Shown: positions 25,213 through 35,177 of the stretch, in pieces | Layout of the letters: the number at the start of each line of letters is the position of its first letter | Numbering within the stretch: the stretch's first letter is position 1 | NCBI GenBank assembly: GCA_013368375.1 | Contig: JAACJP010000003.1 | Location: forward strand, 558,001 to 622,000 | From: Tricholomella constricta | Lineage: Eukaryota > Basidiomycota > Agaricomycetes > Agaricales > Lyophyllaceae | Direction: 5' to 3' | DNA: 64,000 bases | The notes under the pieces: model-generated | The model's database searches: none | What the model saw: the letters and a program-made list of their open reading frames with translations, nothing else | Told to the model about the DNA's origin: nothing | Position numbers and translations under genes: made by a program

Positions 25213-26498
25213 CTACGGCGCTTGCTCTACACTGACTTGTTTAAGGAGGAGCGCGTTTGCCTTGAGTTGTGCCTGGTTGCGCTCAACCTCGTCTTGGACG
25301 CGTTCAATGGACTTGAAGTATTTTACGGTCTTGACGTGGAGCTCTGCAATATCACTTGAATGAAAAGACGCCGAAAACAAAAGCGCGTGGGCACTTGCCG
25401 GATGTCGCGTCCTCGTCTACCACGAGCAGGGTCCACGGGTGCATCTGGAGAGCGGAGACGGTCCACTTTTGGAAGGACGAGCATTAAACCATGCATCCTT
25501 CGCGGGGCAATTTCGGTGCACGTACGAGATGATTTACGCCCTCCTCTGAGATCCAGTGAGTACATCAAATCAGCCAGTCATGCAAGGAGCGCGTACCGAT
25601 GGCTTTACTCAGCGCGATCGCTTTCCTGAGGCCCGTCACGATGATGACGACCTCGCGACTGTCCATCACGGTCGCGACACCAACAGTCAGGGCCATGCGC
25701 GGGACGGCGGAGATATCGTTATTGAAGAAGCGGGCATTGGCGAGGATGGTGTCATACGCGAGCGTTTTGATTCGCGTCCGCGAGGCCAGCGAGGATCCGG
25801 GTTCCTGTGAAGGTAAACATGTCAGCAGCCTGCGTGAGGGAGTATTTGTGGCAAAAACGGACATTAAAGGCGATGTGGCCGTCGTCTCCGATGCCGCCGA
25901 GGAAGAGCTCGATGCCGCCATACTTCTTGATGCGCGCCTCGTAAGCGTTGCACTCTGCGATGAGGTCGGCGGCGGTGCCGTCAAGGATGTTGACCTGGGA
26001 GGGAGGGATGTCCACTGGAATGATAAATTAAGGACGGGTGCGTAATTTGTAGGGCAGCCAGACCAACCGTGCGAGAAGAATTCACGGAACATGAAGGTGT
26101 GGTAGGACTCGGGGTGCTCGCGGGGAATGCCCACATACTCGTCCATGTTGAACGTGACGACGTTCTTGAACCTGCGGCGGTGTGGTTAAGATAAGGAAGG
26201 GCTTGCAGATCGGTACTGACGAGAGCTTGCCGGCCTTTACGAGCTTGATGAGGGCCTTGTAGGTTACAATGGGTGATGAGCCCGTGGGGAGGCCGAGGAC
26301 GAAGGGGCGGTCCGGAGTCGGTGCAAAGTCATTGATCCTGGGATGTCCTTGAGCACAATGCTGTATGGACATGGCCTACATACCGTTTGCAAATGTAGTT
26401 TGCAATATAGTCGCCGACGGCAGGAAGGTCCTCGCGAATAACAAGACCTGGTCGGGGGGTCAGTGAGTGGTGTCGGACAGGAGCTGGGACATACGCAT
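25213..26498 (-). CDS. nagB: Glucosamine-6-phosphate deaminase
   Basis: Converts glucosamine-6-phosphate to fructose-6-phosphate plus ammonia in amino-sugar (chitin/GlcNAc) catabolism. ATG 26498 is followed by a very early intron (ATGC|GTATGT to CCAG) that yields [17 protein letters not shown]. Family motifs are [70 protein letters not shown] and [21 protein letters not shown]. The last intron (25344-25398) uses a GC donor: splicing GCAAGT to TTGCAG restores the conserved [17 protein letters not shown], while the nearby GT donor gives the wrong frame. About seven introns of 45-60 nt are present. The C-terminal tail is coiled (VEQAPRP end at 25213). The gene is divergent from the Impact-N gene across a tandem repeat. 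Confidence 0.93.
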
Positions 26499-26545
26499 TG
26501 TGGGCACTAAGAGTCTGTCATATCGCAGGGACCAGGTAAGTAGAT

Positions 26546-26800
26546 ATATACGGGACCTCGTGGACAGGTCAAGTACGCCGCGTAAAGTACGCCGATCATG
26601 CTCCGCGTCCGTCCGTGGTCGCGCATGGTGAGCATTGGGATTCTGTCGCAATTATACGCCGGGACCTCGTGGATCAGGTCAAGTACGACGATCATGCTCC
26701 CCGTCCGTCCGTGGTCGCGCATGGTGAGCACTGGGATTCTGTCGCAGGTATACGCCGGGACCTCAGCGTGGATCAGGCCGACCATGCTCCGTGGCCGTCC
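26546..26800. repeat. About 95-bp tandem repeat, three copies plus a partial one
   Basis: Units beginning gatcatgctcc(g/c)cgtccg start at 26594 and 26690, and a diverged one (gaccatgctccgtgg) at 26780, giving periods of 96 and 90 bp. Each unit contains gtccgtggtcgcgcatggtg, gggattctgtcgca and tacgccgggacctc. A partial copy (cgggacctcgtggacaggtcaagtacg) precedes them near 26548. The array fills the gap between the divergent nagB and Impact-N start codons, and the third copy runs up to the Impact-N ATG. Confidence 0.85.
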
Positions 26801-26810
26801 GTGGACGCAC

Positions 26811-27293
26811 ATGAGCCACGCATCCATGCACAAGGCCGCAAAGTCATCAGACCAATGGCCACATCCCCTTTATGTCTCTGACAAAATTCGCGACCGCAAG
26901 TCCACCTTCCTCGCACATGCCTCCACACTGCCCAGTCCCCAAGCCTTCCCTGCCTTTCTCGATCATCTTTCCAGCCTCTCTGCCCTCAAGCGCGCCACTC
27001 ACTGCATGTACGCCTACCGCATCACCCACCCCACCCTTGCCACCGGCGAAAACGACGGTGGCGAGAGCGGCAGCGGCGACCGCCTCGCACGCCTCCTCGA
27101 GCTCTCTGGCTGTGAGAATGTCGTTGTCGTCGTGTCGCGGTGGTACGGCGGCGTCAAGCTCGGCTCCGACCGGTGGAAGTGCATCTCAGACGTTGCAAAG
27201 GATGCGTTGGACAAGGGCGGGTTTACCAAGAAACGACAGGAGTGTGTGATTGCTACTGCTACTACAACGCGGAAGAAGCGCAAACGGAAATAA
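26811..27293 (+). CDS. Stand-alone Impact-N (UPF0029/YigZ-fold) protein
   Basis: A single-domain protein of about 160 aa. The Impact N-terminal fold is recognised from KIRDRKSTFLAHAS, THCMYAYRI, a flexible loop of the type GENDGGESGSGDRLARLLEL, and the signature VVVVVSRWYGGVKLGSDRW. No RWD domain is present, so it is closer to the short yeast YDL177C type than to Yih1/Impact, which regulate Gcn2. The molecular role is not established. ATG 26811 is at the end of the tandem repeat; a second Met 15 nt later is possible. The gene appears to have no introns. Its lysine/arginine-rich end (TRKKRKRK) could be nuclear-targeting. The stop is 5 bp from the stop of the opposite-strand gene. Confidence 0.85.
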   Translation: MSHASMHKAAKSSDQWPHPLYVSDKIRDRKSTFLAHASTLPSPQAFPAFLDHLSSLSALKRATHCMYAYRITHPTLATGENDGGESGSGDRLARLLELSGCENVVVVVSRWYGGVKLGSDRWKCISDVAKDALDKGGFTKKRQECVIATATTTRKKRKRK

Positions 27294-27298
27294 TCATA

Positions 27299-28593
27299 CT
27301 ACTCGGCGTCTACCAGAGTCGCTTCTACCATCTTGGCCAGCCCGCTGAGAAAAGTTCTCTGCATGGCACTCCCGTATGCCGTCGTCGGAGGATACAAGAG
27401 ACAGTCCCCAACATACCGCCTCCTCCCTGAATCCACCGGACCCCTGCCGCCATCTGCTACCTCGGTGATTCTAAGCGCATGAAAAACGCCACCATAACGC
27501 GGCAAAAGGTTATGCATGAGGTGATTCTGCATATAAACTGAACTGCAGCATGAGACGCGGGGTTCTGGGTCAGTAAAATCATACCAAAACCTTGGGCATT
27601 GTAATACAGGCTCCACGGATCGATGGAGTAGGGCGGATTCAGCAGGTCTTGTACCAGGAAGCCGGAATTAGCTGCGGCAAGACATCGCGCTTGGAGATAC
27701 CAGCTCCCGTGCCAGACCAGTAACGGCTTTGGAGCGGCTTGATGGCTTTCGATCGCGGCGAGGGCGCGCAGGGCGGATGGCAGGAACGTAGTTAAGGTGG
27801 TGTGCAGCGCAGCGTTTACGATACGGACCGCCAGCGAGTGCGCATCGTCGTCCACGTATGCGGTTGAGCGGTTGAGGTACAGCTTGTCTGCATACGACCA
27901 GTTTCCACCAGAGGCGCTGTTCTCATACGTCCAAGCGGGTGCAGGGAGGGGCCCTCGGTTCATGATGATGACGTTTGCATGCTTTACGTGCTTCAGCCAG
28001 TATGCGTTCTTGACGCGGATGCCGGTCTCTGGATCGACCACAGGCAGGGTGTACGCGGGGTCCTGCGGGTTGGGTTCAGCGTGCAGAGAGGTGGAAAGTA
28101 CGTATCGGATAATGGAGGAGTTGGTAGCGAGGAGGTCTTGCTGACGGGGAAATTTGTTGAACCTGTCGCGGTTGTTGATGGTGGCATTGGATGAAGATCG
28201 GCAGACGTGGTGGAAGGTGCAGGATTCTGGGCCGTAGCAGGATATATATCTATTTTCGTGGGCTTGAAGTGCGTTGAGCCAGAGCGAGTGGAGGTGATAG
28301 GTGGTCTCTGGACCGATAAGGAGAACCTGTTTGGCGACAAGGAACGAGCAAAGATGGGCCACGGAAGAAGACTGCGAGGGCGGCTTTTTAGTCCGGTTGA
28401 TGATGGCTTGATCCAGGATGGGGTTCAGGGAAGATTTGAGAGCTGCGCTGCGACGGTAGCGAGCTGCCCTGGGAACAGAAAAAAAGAGGGAGCACAGGGC
28501 AGCAGCAACGGCGAGAAACGCGAGTGGATGCATGGTGGCGTGGGCATCAGTAAATTTGGAAAGTTTGGGTAAAGCGTTGATCCAATTGTACAT
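27299..28593 (-). CDS. Membrane-anchored PC-esterase/TBL-like protein (putative)
   Basis: A protein of about 410 aa with one intron near 27540-27585. An N-terminal signal anchor (HPLAFLAVAAALCSLFFSVP) is followed by a lumenal/extracellular body. VLLIGPETTYHLHSLWLNAL sits where plant TBL/PC-esterase enzymes carry their GDS block, and LVWHGSWY and VGDCLLYPP resemble the later blocks. The catalytic GDS serine is not obvious, so activity is doubtful. Several N-glycosylation sequons (NRS, NSS, NWS) occur. ATG 28593 is the first; an alternative at 28533 would begin directly at the anchor. It is conserved-looking but I cannot assign a firm function. Ends 5 bp from the Impact-N stop, tail to tail. 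Confidence 0.5.
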
Positions 28594-29631
28594 GTTTGGT
28601 CATGTTATTAAGTAATTTGAACGCATTATCGTGAGGTTAGAATAATTGTAAAGGATCATAAGGAGTTGAAAGACATGGGAATTCTTATTGAACATTATGC
28701 TTGGGTGGAATGTTTCATCAGAATGCTAACAGGTTTGCCTTTCAGGCAATAATTATATTCTGTGCAAAGTTTCCTACTGTGGTTGCCCGCATACCTTGGT
28801 CCTGCATGACCTTCATTTTCGAAGCTCATCCTTTGCAAAATTTCACTGAGCGCGGGTGGGCGTGGGCGAGGTTGAGCAAAACTCATTTGAACCTCAGCTC
28901 CGGAAAATCCCGCCTTGACAACCGCAATTTCTCGCTTTCATTTTTTGTTGGCATCTCCCTGCTCCATCCACCCATGTCTCTCTCGTCTGCTCCTGCTCAA
29001 TGTTGCAGTTGGGCTTCTTTGTGATCACATATGTAACCGTGATTGTCCCAGTTGTGGGCACCAAGTTTATTGGCACAAAGGACCTTTTTGAGCACAAATG
29101 TTAACGAGAATTCGATGTATTTCTGTTTGCCCATTCTCTGCTTGGATGACAAGTACGTCGCCAAACACCTGTCCACATGTGCACCTATACTGACACACCC
29201 CACAGACAGGTTTGTCCCGCGCGCGCGACACGGCAGCCTCTTGTGCATGGGTCAACAAGCTCCGTGTGTGATGTGCCCGTGACCTGAGCTGTGCAACTGC
29301 CCGCCATCAATACCGTAGCTAGATTTTCTGTCAATATAATTTGGTTGCCCCCCTATGTATCTGGATAATGTGATTGGTACTGTTTCTCGAAATGACACAG
29401 CATCGGACTAGCACCCATAATTTTACAAATTCTCGATACAATATAATATTATGCCGAAACGGCCTCCAGTTGTGAAAAAAGAGGTAGACCTTTATGGCCA
29501 TATCCGGACTTACAATAGTTGGTAAAATATTATAGCAGATTATTCCTCTTACATCAAATTTCAGCTCGGATATTCTATATACTATTGATTACCGCAATCG
29601 TGCAAATTTACTGATGGGCTGAGTGACTGAC
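28594..29631. other. Intergenic region, divergent promoters
   Basis: About 1 kb between the PC-esterase-like start and the lipase start. It is AT-rich, particularly 29320-29600, with no convincing coding frame on either strand. It should contain two divergent promoters. Confidence 0.5.
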
Positions 29632-29679
29632 TCACATGACTCACATGACCTCAAATAATAAATCACATGACCTCAAATA
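29632..29679 (+). promoter_or_regulatory. Triple TCACATGAC motif and duplication at the lipase start
   Basis: TCACATGAC occurs at 29632-29640, 29641-29649 and 29663-29671; CACATG is an E-box. The 17-mer TCACATGACCTCAAATA is present twice (29641-29657 and 29663-29679). The third motif contains the presumed lipase start ATG at 29667. The duplication puts two earlier ATGs (29636, 29645) in a different frame. Confidence 0.6.
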
Positions 29680-31282
29680 TGGCTCTTCAAGTCCCGCTCA
29701 TTGGACGACTGTCCGTTCGCGAATATCTGGCGCTCGTGTTTGGATTTTCATTTATTGCGTTCGAGGCCGTCCTTCACATTATCGTCCTTCTCCTCCCCAC
29801 CCCCATCATCCGCTGGTTCTACCGCCGTTCCCGCTCTCTCTTCCACTCCCTCAGCGGCACCCCCCCGCGCCAGCGTCCCAAGGCCCACAAATCAGAGGAG
29901 CACAAGGCCGCAGACCGTATCCTTAATGCCAGAGACTTTCTCGATCTCTGTGCCATCTATGGCTATGTCCCCGAAGAGCACGTCGTCCTCACCAAGGACG
30001 GATATCTCCTGGGGCTCCACCGTCTCCCCTCCAAGAAGGGAGAGCAGAGGTCTAGCCCAGGTACAAGCACCGGAAAGCCTGTTGTCTATCTTCATCATGG
30101 ACTGCTCATGAACAGCGAAGTCTGGGTCTGTCTCACCGACGAGCAACGGTCCATGCCATTCGTGCTTGCCGAACAGGGATACGACGTATGGTTGGGTAAC
30201 AACAGGTAGTTCCGTCCCTTCTTTTCATTGAACGTTCCTCCAATTCTGCTACAGAGGCAACAAATATTCCAAGAAATCCATCCACAACGGCCCAAATACT
30301 ACCAAGTTTTGGGATTTTAGGTATGACACATCACGAGGCATCCTAGAAAAACGACGCTCATGGACATATGCAGTATTGATGACTTTGCATGGCACGATAT
30401 ACCTGATTCGATTCACTACATTCTCGATATAACAAAGTCCGTCAAGCTCAGTTACATTGGCTTCAGCCAAGGCACAGCCCAGGCCTTTGCCGCTCTCAGC
30501 ATCCATCCGCAACTCAACGAGAAGATCAATGTCTTTATCGCTTTGGCTCCAGCCCTCAGTCCGGCTGGGCTAGCCGCAAATATTGTGGACGGCTTGATGA
30601 AAGCCTCGTAAGTCACTTTATTCAAACCGGTCGAGCTTCTATTGATCCCGCGAACAGCCCAACCCTCATGTTCCTCTTCTTCGGCCGCAAAGCCATCCTC
30701 TCCTCCGCTACAATGTGGCAGTCTATCATCTACCCACCCATCTTCGCCAAACTGATCGACCGCTCCCTCGTCTTCCTCTTCGACTGGCGCAGCCGCAATA
30801 TCTCGCCACAGCAGAAGATCGCAGCCTACGCCCACCTTTACTCGTTCGCGTCCGTCAAGTCCGTCGTCCACTGGTTCCAGATCATGCGCAACGGCGCGTT
30901 TCAAATGTACGACGACGACGTCATGGCGCCTGTCATTCGCACCTCTGTCAGCTCGTACCGCCCCGCGCGCTTCCCCACGCGCAACATCGTCACGCCTGTT
31001 GTGCTTATGTACGGCGACACCGACAGCCTCGTCGACATCGACGTCATGCTCACACAGCTGCCGCCACACACGCAGGCGCATAGGCTGTATGGGTATGAGC
31101 ACCTCGACGTGTTGTGGGGGAGGGACGTGGACAAGGATGTGATCCCGCATGTCCTGAAGCACCTCCAATACTTTCGCGAGAATACACAGGTGCCGGTGTT
31201 TGCCACTCCTGCAAGCTTGGTGAATGGACAGCTGAGCAAGTGTAAGGAGTCGACGACGTCTGAGTCGGACTATGGCTCGTAG
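29667..31282 (+). CDS. AB-hydrolase lipase, steryl ester hydrolase (Yeh1/Tgl1) type
   Basis: Membrane-anchored lipase that hydrolyses steryl esters or triacylglycerol at lipid droplets or the plasma membrane. An N-terminal hydrophobic segment (LALVFGFSFIAFEAVLHIIV) plus a second one precedes the AB-hydrolase-lid region (FLDLCAIYGYVPEEHVVLTKDGY). HHGLLMNSEVWV forms the oxyanion loop and GNNRGNKYS follows across an intron. The nucleophile elbow is GFSQGT, as in fungal steryl ester hydrolases. The acid is in MYGDTDSLVD and the histidine in EHLDVLWG. Introns lie at about 30208-30254, 30322-30374 and 30609-30657. ATG 29667 or 29679 could start it. About 485 aa, normal for the family. The F-box gene follows after 75 bp. 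Confidence 0.9.
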
Positions 31283-31357
31283 ACTAATGATCATCAATAC
31301 TGTAGTCTACTTGAATAATGACCGAGTTTGCAATTGTGACAAATTGCAATTCAGATC

Positions 31358-32833
31358 ATGTTCCAAGAACAAAGCAGACTGCTGTCGCTCAGCACGGAAC
31401 TCCTGCTGCTCATCTTGGACTACATCCACAACCAAGCCCTCCTTACCATCTCCAGCGTTTCGCGGCGCTTGCATCACCTCGCGCTCCCCATTCACCTTTT
31501 ACGCCACGGGATTGTCAACCCTGACCCCACGTCTCTCGTGCTCCAGGGACAGACCATCCTCGCCCTTCCTGGACTCCGGTCATCTTTCTCCATTACCTCT
31601 CTCGACTCCCTTTTTTGCAAATTCGAGGGCCCCCATGAGTCTGATTTCACTTGGGGCGTGACCCATCTTCTCCGGTTCGTCCGTAAGCTCACCAGAGTGG
31701 ATGCAGTTACCCTTCATTTGGGCAATATCGACGCGCGTTGGATCGATGGCCTGGCAACGGCAAGCTCTAATGCCTGGAACCCGATGTTCCTGCGGCTGTT
31801 GGATATGATACTGGAGACAAAATGCTCCACCTTGACTGTGACTCACGGAAATTTCATCCCGAAGGGAGGTACGACCTTGAACCAGAAAGTCGCACCGCGC
31901 GAGTCCACGTCTGTCGTCACAGCCAAAACGTCCTTGGGCTTGTCGCTCTCCATGCGTCGTCGGAAGCCCCTTGTCGAGCGTGGTCCACCTCAGAACGAGT
32001 TAAAGTCTTTCTGTATACACTCCAACATGCTCCTCTCACCGTCTTTCTGCGACTGGACAATGCACACACTGAATACTTGCGACATCACCTCACTCTCCAT
32101 CCGTCTCTCAGGCATACCGCTAGAAACATGGGCTCTTATCCTCTCCACCATCACCATCCCCTCCCTTTCCAAATTAACCGCAGAGACTATCGACATCGCC
32201 TTCCCTGACCTAATAGGCTTTCTTGCCCGGCATCCATTGATCCACACCCTGCATTTTCACCCATACTTTAGCTATCCGCACTCAGGCAAACGCCCGCGAC
32301 GCCCAAAGAAGCACAGTATCCTTCCCAAGCTAGCCTCGCTTGGCGGCAGCCCTGGCAACCTCACCGCCCTCTTCGCCCACCTCCCGCCCTATCCGCAGCT
32401 GCACACCATCGCGCTGTCCTTCCCCATGCACCAGCGCGTCTTCCAGCCCTCCGACTTTGAGAAACTAAGCAGGTATATCTCGGGTGCCGTGCACGGCGTC
32501 ACATTTACCACCCTCTCGCTCAGATTCTCGGTGCCGTACGAAATGTTCGATGCTGCGGCCACGCCAGGGCTGACGACGGCTGCCACGGCTTGCGGCGGTG
32601 TCGAGACGCTGGCGTTCAGCACGGACGGGCATTTCGCGTTCGCGCGGTGGGTGGTACCTGTGTTGCCTGCGTGGCTTGCGGATTTTGCTGCGCTGCGCCA
32701 CGTTTGGCTGGCGGAGGAATGCGTTTCTGAGCAGGTGGGGAGCAGGGGGTGCTTGGTGGGTGCGATCAAGGCGAGGTGTCCTGGGGTGCGGACGGTCACA
32801 TTTGGGGATATGATGCAAGAGCATGTGGGATGA
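31358..32833 (+). CDS. F-box-like protein, 491 aa
   Basis: Single-exon frame with an N-terminal F-box-like segment (LSTELLLLILDYIHNQALLTISSVSRRLHHLALP, residues about 10-45, described here by its pattern of hydrophobic positions). The rest has leucine-rich, irregular repeats with the cadence seen in basidiomycete F-box proteins, but no clear LRR consensus. Such proteins usually link substrates to an SCF ubiquitin ligase through Skp1. The substrate is unknown. The 75-bp gap to the lipase stop leaves very little room for a promoter. The codon use is GC-rich in the second half. Confidence 0.65.
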   Translation: MFQEQSRLLSLSTELLLLILDYIHNQALLTISSVSRRLHHLALPIHLLRHGIVNPDPTSLVLQGQTILALPGLRSSFSITSLDSLFCKFEGPHESDFTWGVTHLLRFVRKLTRVDAVTLHLGNIDARWIDGLATASSNAWNPMFLRLLDMILETKCSTLTVTHGNFIPKGGTTLNQKVAPRESTSVVTAKTSLGLSLSMRRRKPLVERGPPQNELKSFCIHSNMLLSPSFCDWTMHTLNTCDITSLSIRLSGIPLETWALILSTITIPSLSKLTAETIDIAFPDLIGFLARHPLIHTLHFHPYFSYPHSGKRPRRPKKHSILPKLASLGGSPGNLTALFAHLPPYPQLHTIALSFPMHQRVFQPSDFEKLSRYISGAVHGVTFTTLSLRFSVPYEMFDAAATPGLTTAATACGGVETLAFSTDGHFAFARWVVPVLPAWLADFAALRHVWLAEECVSEQVGSRGCLVGAIKARCPGVRTVTFGDMMQEHVG

Positions 32834-33183
32834 GGGGATGGAGAATCGCAGACTTCGTTTTTTGAGAAAAACTTCTCCTATGTCATCGTGTCCCTGCATG
32901 GCTACGAGCACCTGGACGTCTTAAGGTGTGACCAACACATCCTTCTGTCAACTTACGATGATGAAGCTGCGGTGTATTTTGATTTTTATTGTGTAAACCA
33001 CACTCGGTCAGCTGATATCGCATTTGTATTGTTGGTCTCACTCTAGGTATCATGATTCGACTTGTCCATGCAGGCCAAAGAGTGAACAGGGTATAGAGGC
33101 ATCGGGCAGCTGAGACCATCTTTTTGGAAAGCAAGCTTCCAGAATAGATATGCGGAGCATATACGCTCACCGCACACTTGATA
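32834..33183. other. Intergenic, convergent 3' ends
   Basis: About 350 bp between the stops of the F-box gene and the G-patch gene. No coding potential was recognised. Confidence 0.5.
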
Positions 33184-34582
33184 TCATGAATTGCGACGGC
33201 TCTTCTTTTCTTTGCGTAGTCGCCGCCGCTCCTCCTTCGACAGCGCCTTCTCCAAACCCTCTTCCGTATGCACTGGCGATTCCATGCCCTTCCGCTGCTT
33301 CTTCTTCTTCTCCTGCTTTCCTGTTTTCTCTTTCTTTTTGTTTTCCCCCCTCAAGTTGTCTTCTCCAGACCCATCATCCTCCGTCGACCTTTTCTTTTTC
33401 TGCTTCTGTTTCCTACCGGGCTCGTCTGTCGTAGGCGGCGTAATTTCTGGAGGCTTTTCAGGAGTAGGATCAAAGGGCGGTGATAGTGACGTAGTTGCTG
33501 AGAGGAACGTCGATGACATCAACGACGAATATTTGGAAAGGCCGATTCTCTGGCTTTGCGAATCAATGCTCTCGTCAATCGTTCCTGATTTCAAACGAGA
33601 AGATCCCAGCCCGCCTCTCGGCGCGGCGTACGAGTCCTCCATTTTCGTGTCTGTCCCAAGCATAACTGGCGTTCCTGAACCAGACATTGACACCTTCGCA
33701 AGCAGCTTTTCCTTGAAGTAGTCGGCTACGCTTTTCGTAGAGGTCGTGAGTTTTTCGAGAGTAGTAGTGCCATCGTCTAGAGGTGTGAGCTTGCCGACTG
33801 GGGTTCCAGAACCCGAAATGGCGGCAGAAGTGGACGGTGTAGGTGCGATTCCAAGAATTTCTGCTATAGATGCCGAGGATTTGGAGGCGATGGATTTGGA
33901 AGCAATGGCCCGAGCACGATGCCTGCGAACTGGTCAGTGTATGAAATTGGAAAGGTCTTGTTGACGCTTACGCTCTGTTTCGCGGAACGAACGGTTTGGA
34001 AGGCTGAACCGGTGGAGCTTCGACCTTCATTTCTTCCTTGACGCTTTTCACAACCTGCTCAACCTCTTTCGACGCTGCATCCTCGGCATTCTTCTTTCGT
34101 TTTTTCTTCGCCTTTTCGTCAGACGTTCCTTCCCGATCCTTTTTCCGCTTCCGTTTCTTCTCCTGCTTCTCACTCTCACACTCGCCCCCCTCGCTTTCGC
34201 CCTTGATTTCTGTAAAGGTATCTGACACCATGGTATTTTCCTGAGCCGAGGCCTCGTTCAGTCTCTTCAAAAGATTTTCAAAATCCTCGTTTTGCTTCCA
34301 TGCGATGCTATCGGGGTCCATTTGATGTGCAGCGCCGATACCAAGCATATCGAGCTTGTGAGACACCTTGATATGAGAGGTACGCCCCTCACCGTTCACT
34401 CCCAGACCTTTAGAAGAGTCCCATCCGAATTTCGAGAGGTAATTTGAACCAAACTTGGCAGCATCTGGTGCCTATCGTTAGCCTCGATGCAATGAATTGC
34501 GGGGGTACGAACCATCTGCCCACGCCAAATTCCGTGGGTCGGCAGGTATACGCTGCTTTACTTTCCTTCCAGAGAGCCCCAT
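33184..34582 (-). CDS. PXR1: PinX1/Pxr1-type G-patch protein
   Basis: Nucleolar G-patch protein that acts with the Prp43 helicase in rRNA/snoRNA maturation and can inhibit telomerase. The start at 34582 gives MGLSGRKVKQRIPADPRNLAW, a typical N-terminus for the family. After an intron the G-patch reads FGSNYLSKFGWDSSKGLGV...GRTSHIKVSHKLDMLGIGA. Then come FENLLKRLNEA, a long Lys/Arg/Glu-rich nucleolar stretch, a second conserved patch (VADYFKEKLLAKVSMSGSGT), and a basic tail ending RRRLRKEKKSRRNS. Introns are near 33925 and 34470. The very charged, low-complexity character produces large open frames on the other strand, which I did not count. Confidence 0.88.
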
Positions 34583-35177
34583 TTGTGAATGACCGCGACG
34601 AGAGTCGGGGCCTCTCTCAAAAAGGCACGTGATATGATTATTTTCAAGTACTAGAAGATCACGGGATGAGGATGGACACGTGACAGGCACATGACTTGTG
34701 TTCCTTCCAGCAACGCGTCCGTTCTTTCCTCAATCAAGTGTCTTTCGAAGCTCTTCAGAACTGGAGATTTCCGTTCTGCGTCTTGCAGTTTTCTCGCCCG
34801 CCACCCCTTCTGCCTTTTCTTCACCTTCTTCTCCCTTCTCTTTTTCCATCACCTCCCTCTCTCCCTTACCTTAGCAAGGTTTTACTAATCATTTTCTTTT
34901 ACTATGCCGATTTTATTATATTTTCTTGTATTTTCTCTTTCGTTCTGACTAATTGGGGTCATGTTCATACCCTGATCATTCAGACGAGGGGATACCCCTT
35001 GAGTTGCGCGTTATACAGGTCGTAGTACAGATCCTTATAAGGAGTCGACGTAAAGCGTTAAGTGTGGACGGGCGACGAATACTAAGATCTAGAAAACATA
35101 CAGCAAAAGAGCATGATAAAGTAAGTAATATAGTTGAACAAAAAAGAGGCAAAGTCATCCAAGTTACTGGGTCGGCG
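34583..35177. other. Intergenic, pyrimidine-rich
   Basis: About 595 bp between the G-patch gene's start and the NoxR stop. 34780-34960 is strongly T/C rich on the + strand. Nothing coding was recognised; it should include the G-patch gene promoter. Confidence 0.5.

Noticed and set aside
30452..31297. 281-codon minus-strand frame opposite the lipase
   Set aside because: It mirrors GC-rich third positions of the lipase exons and has no recognisable domain.
33191..33721. 176-codon plus-strand frame rich in Phe and Ser
   Set aside because: Antisense of the Lys/Glu-rich tail of the G-patch gene; composition is a mirror artefact.
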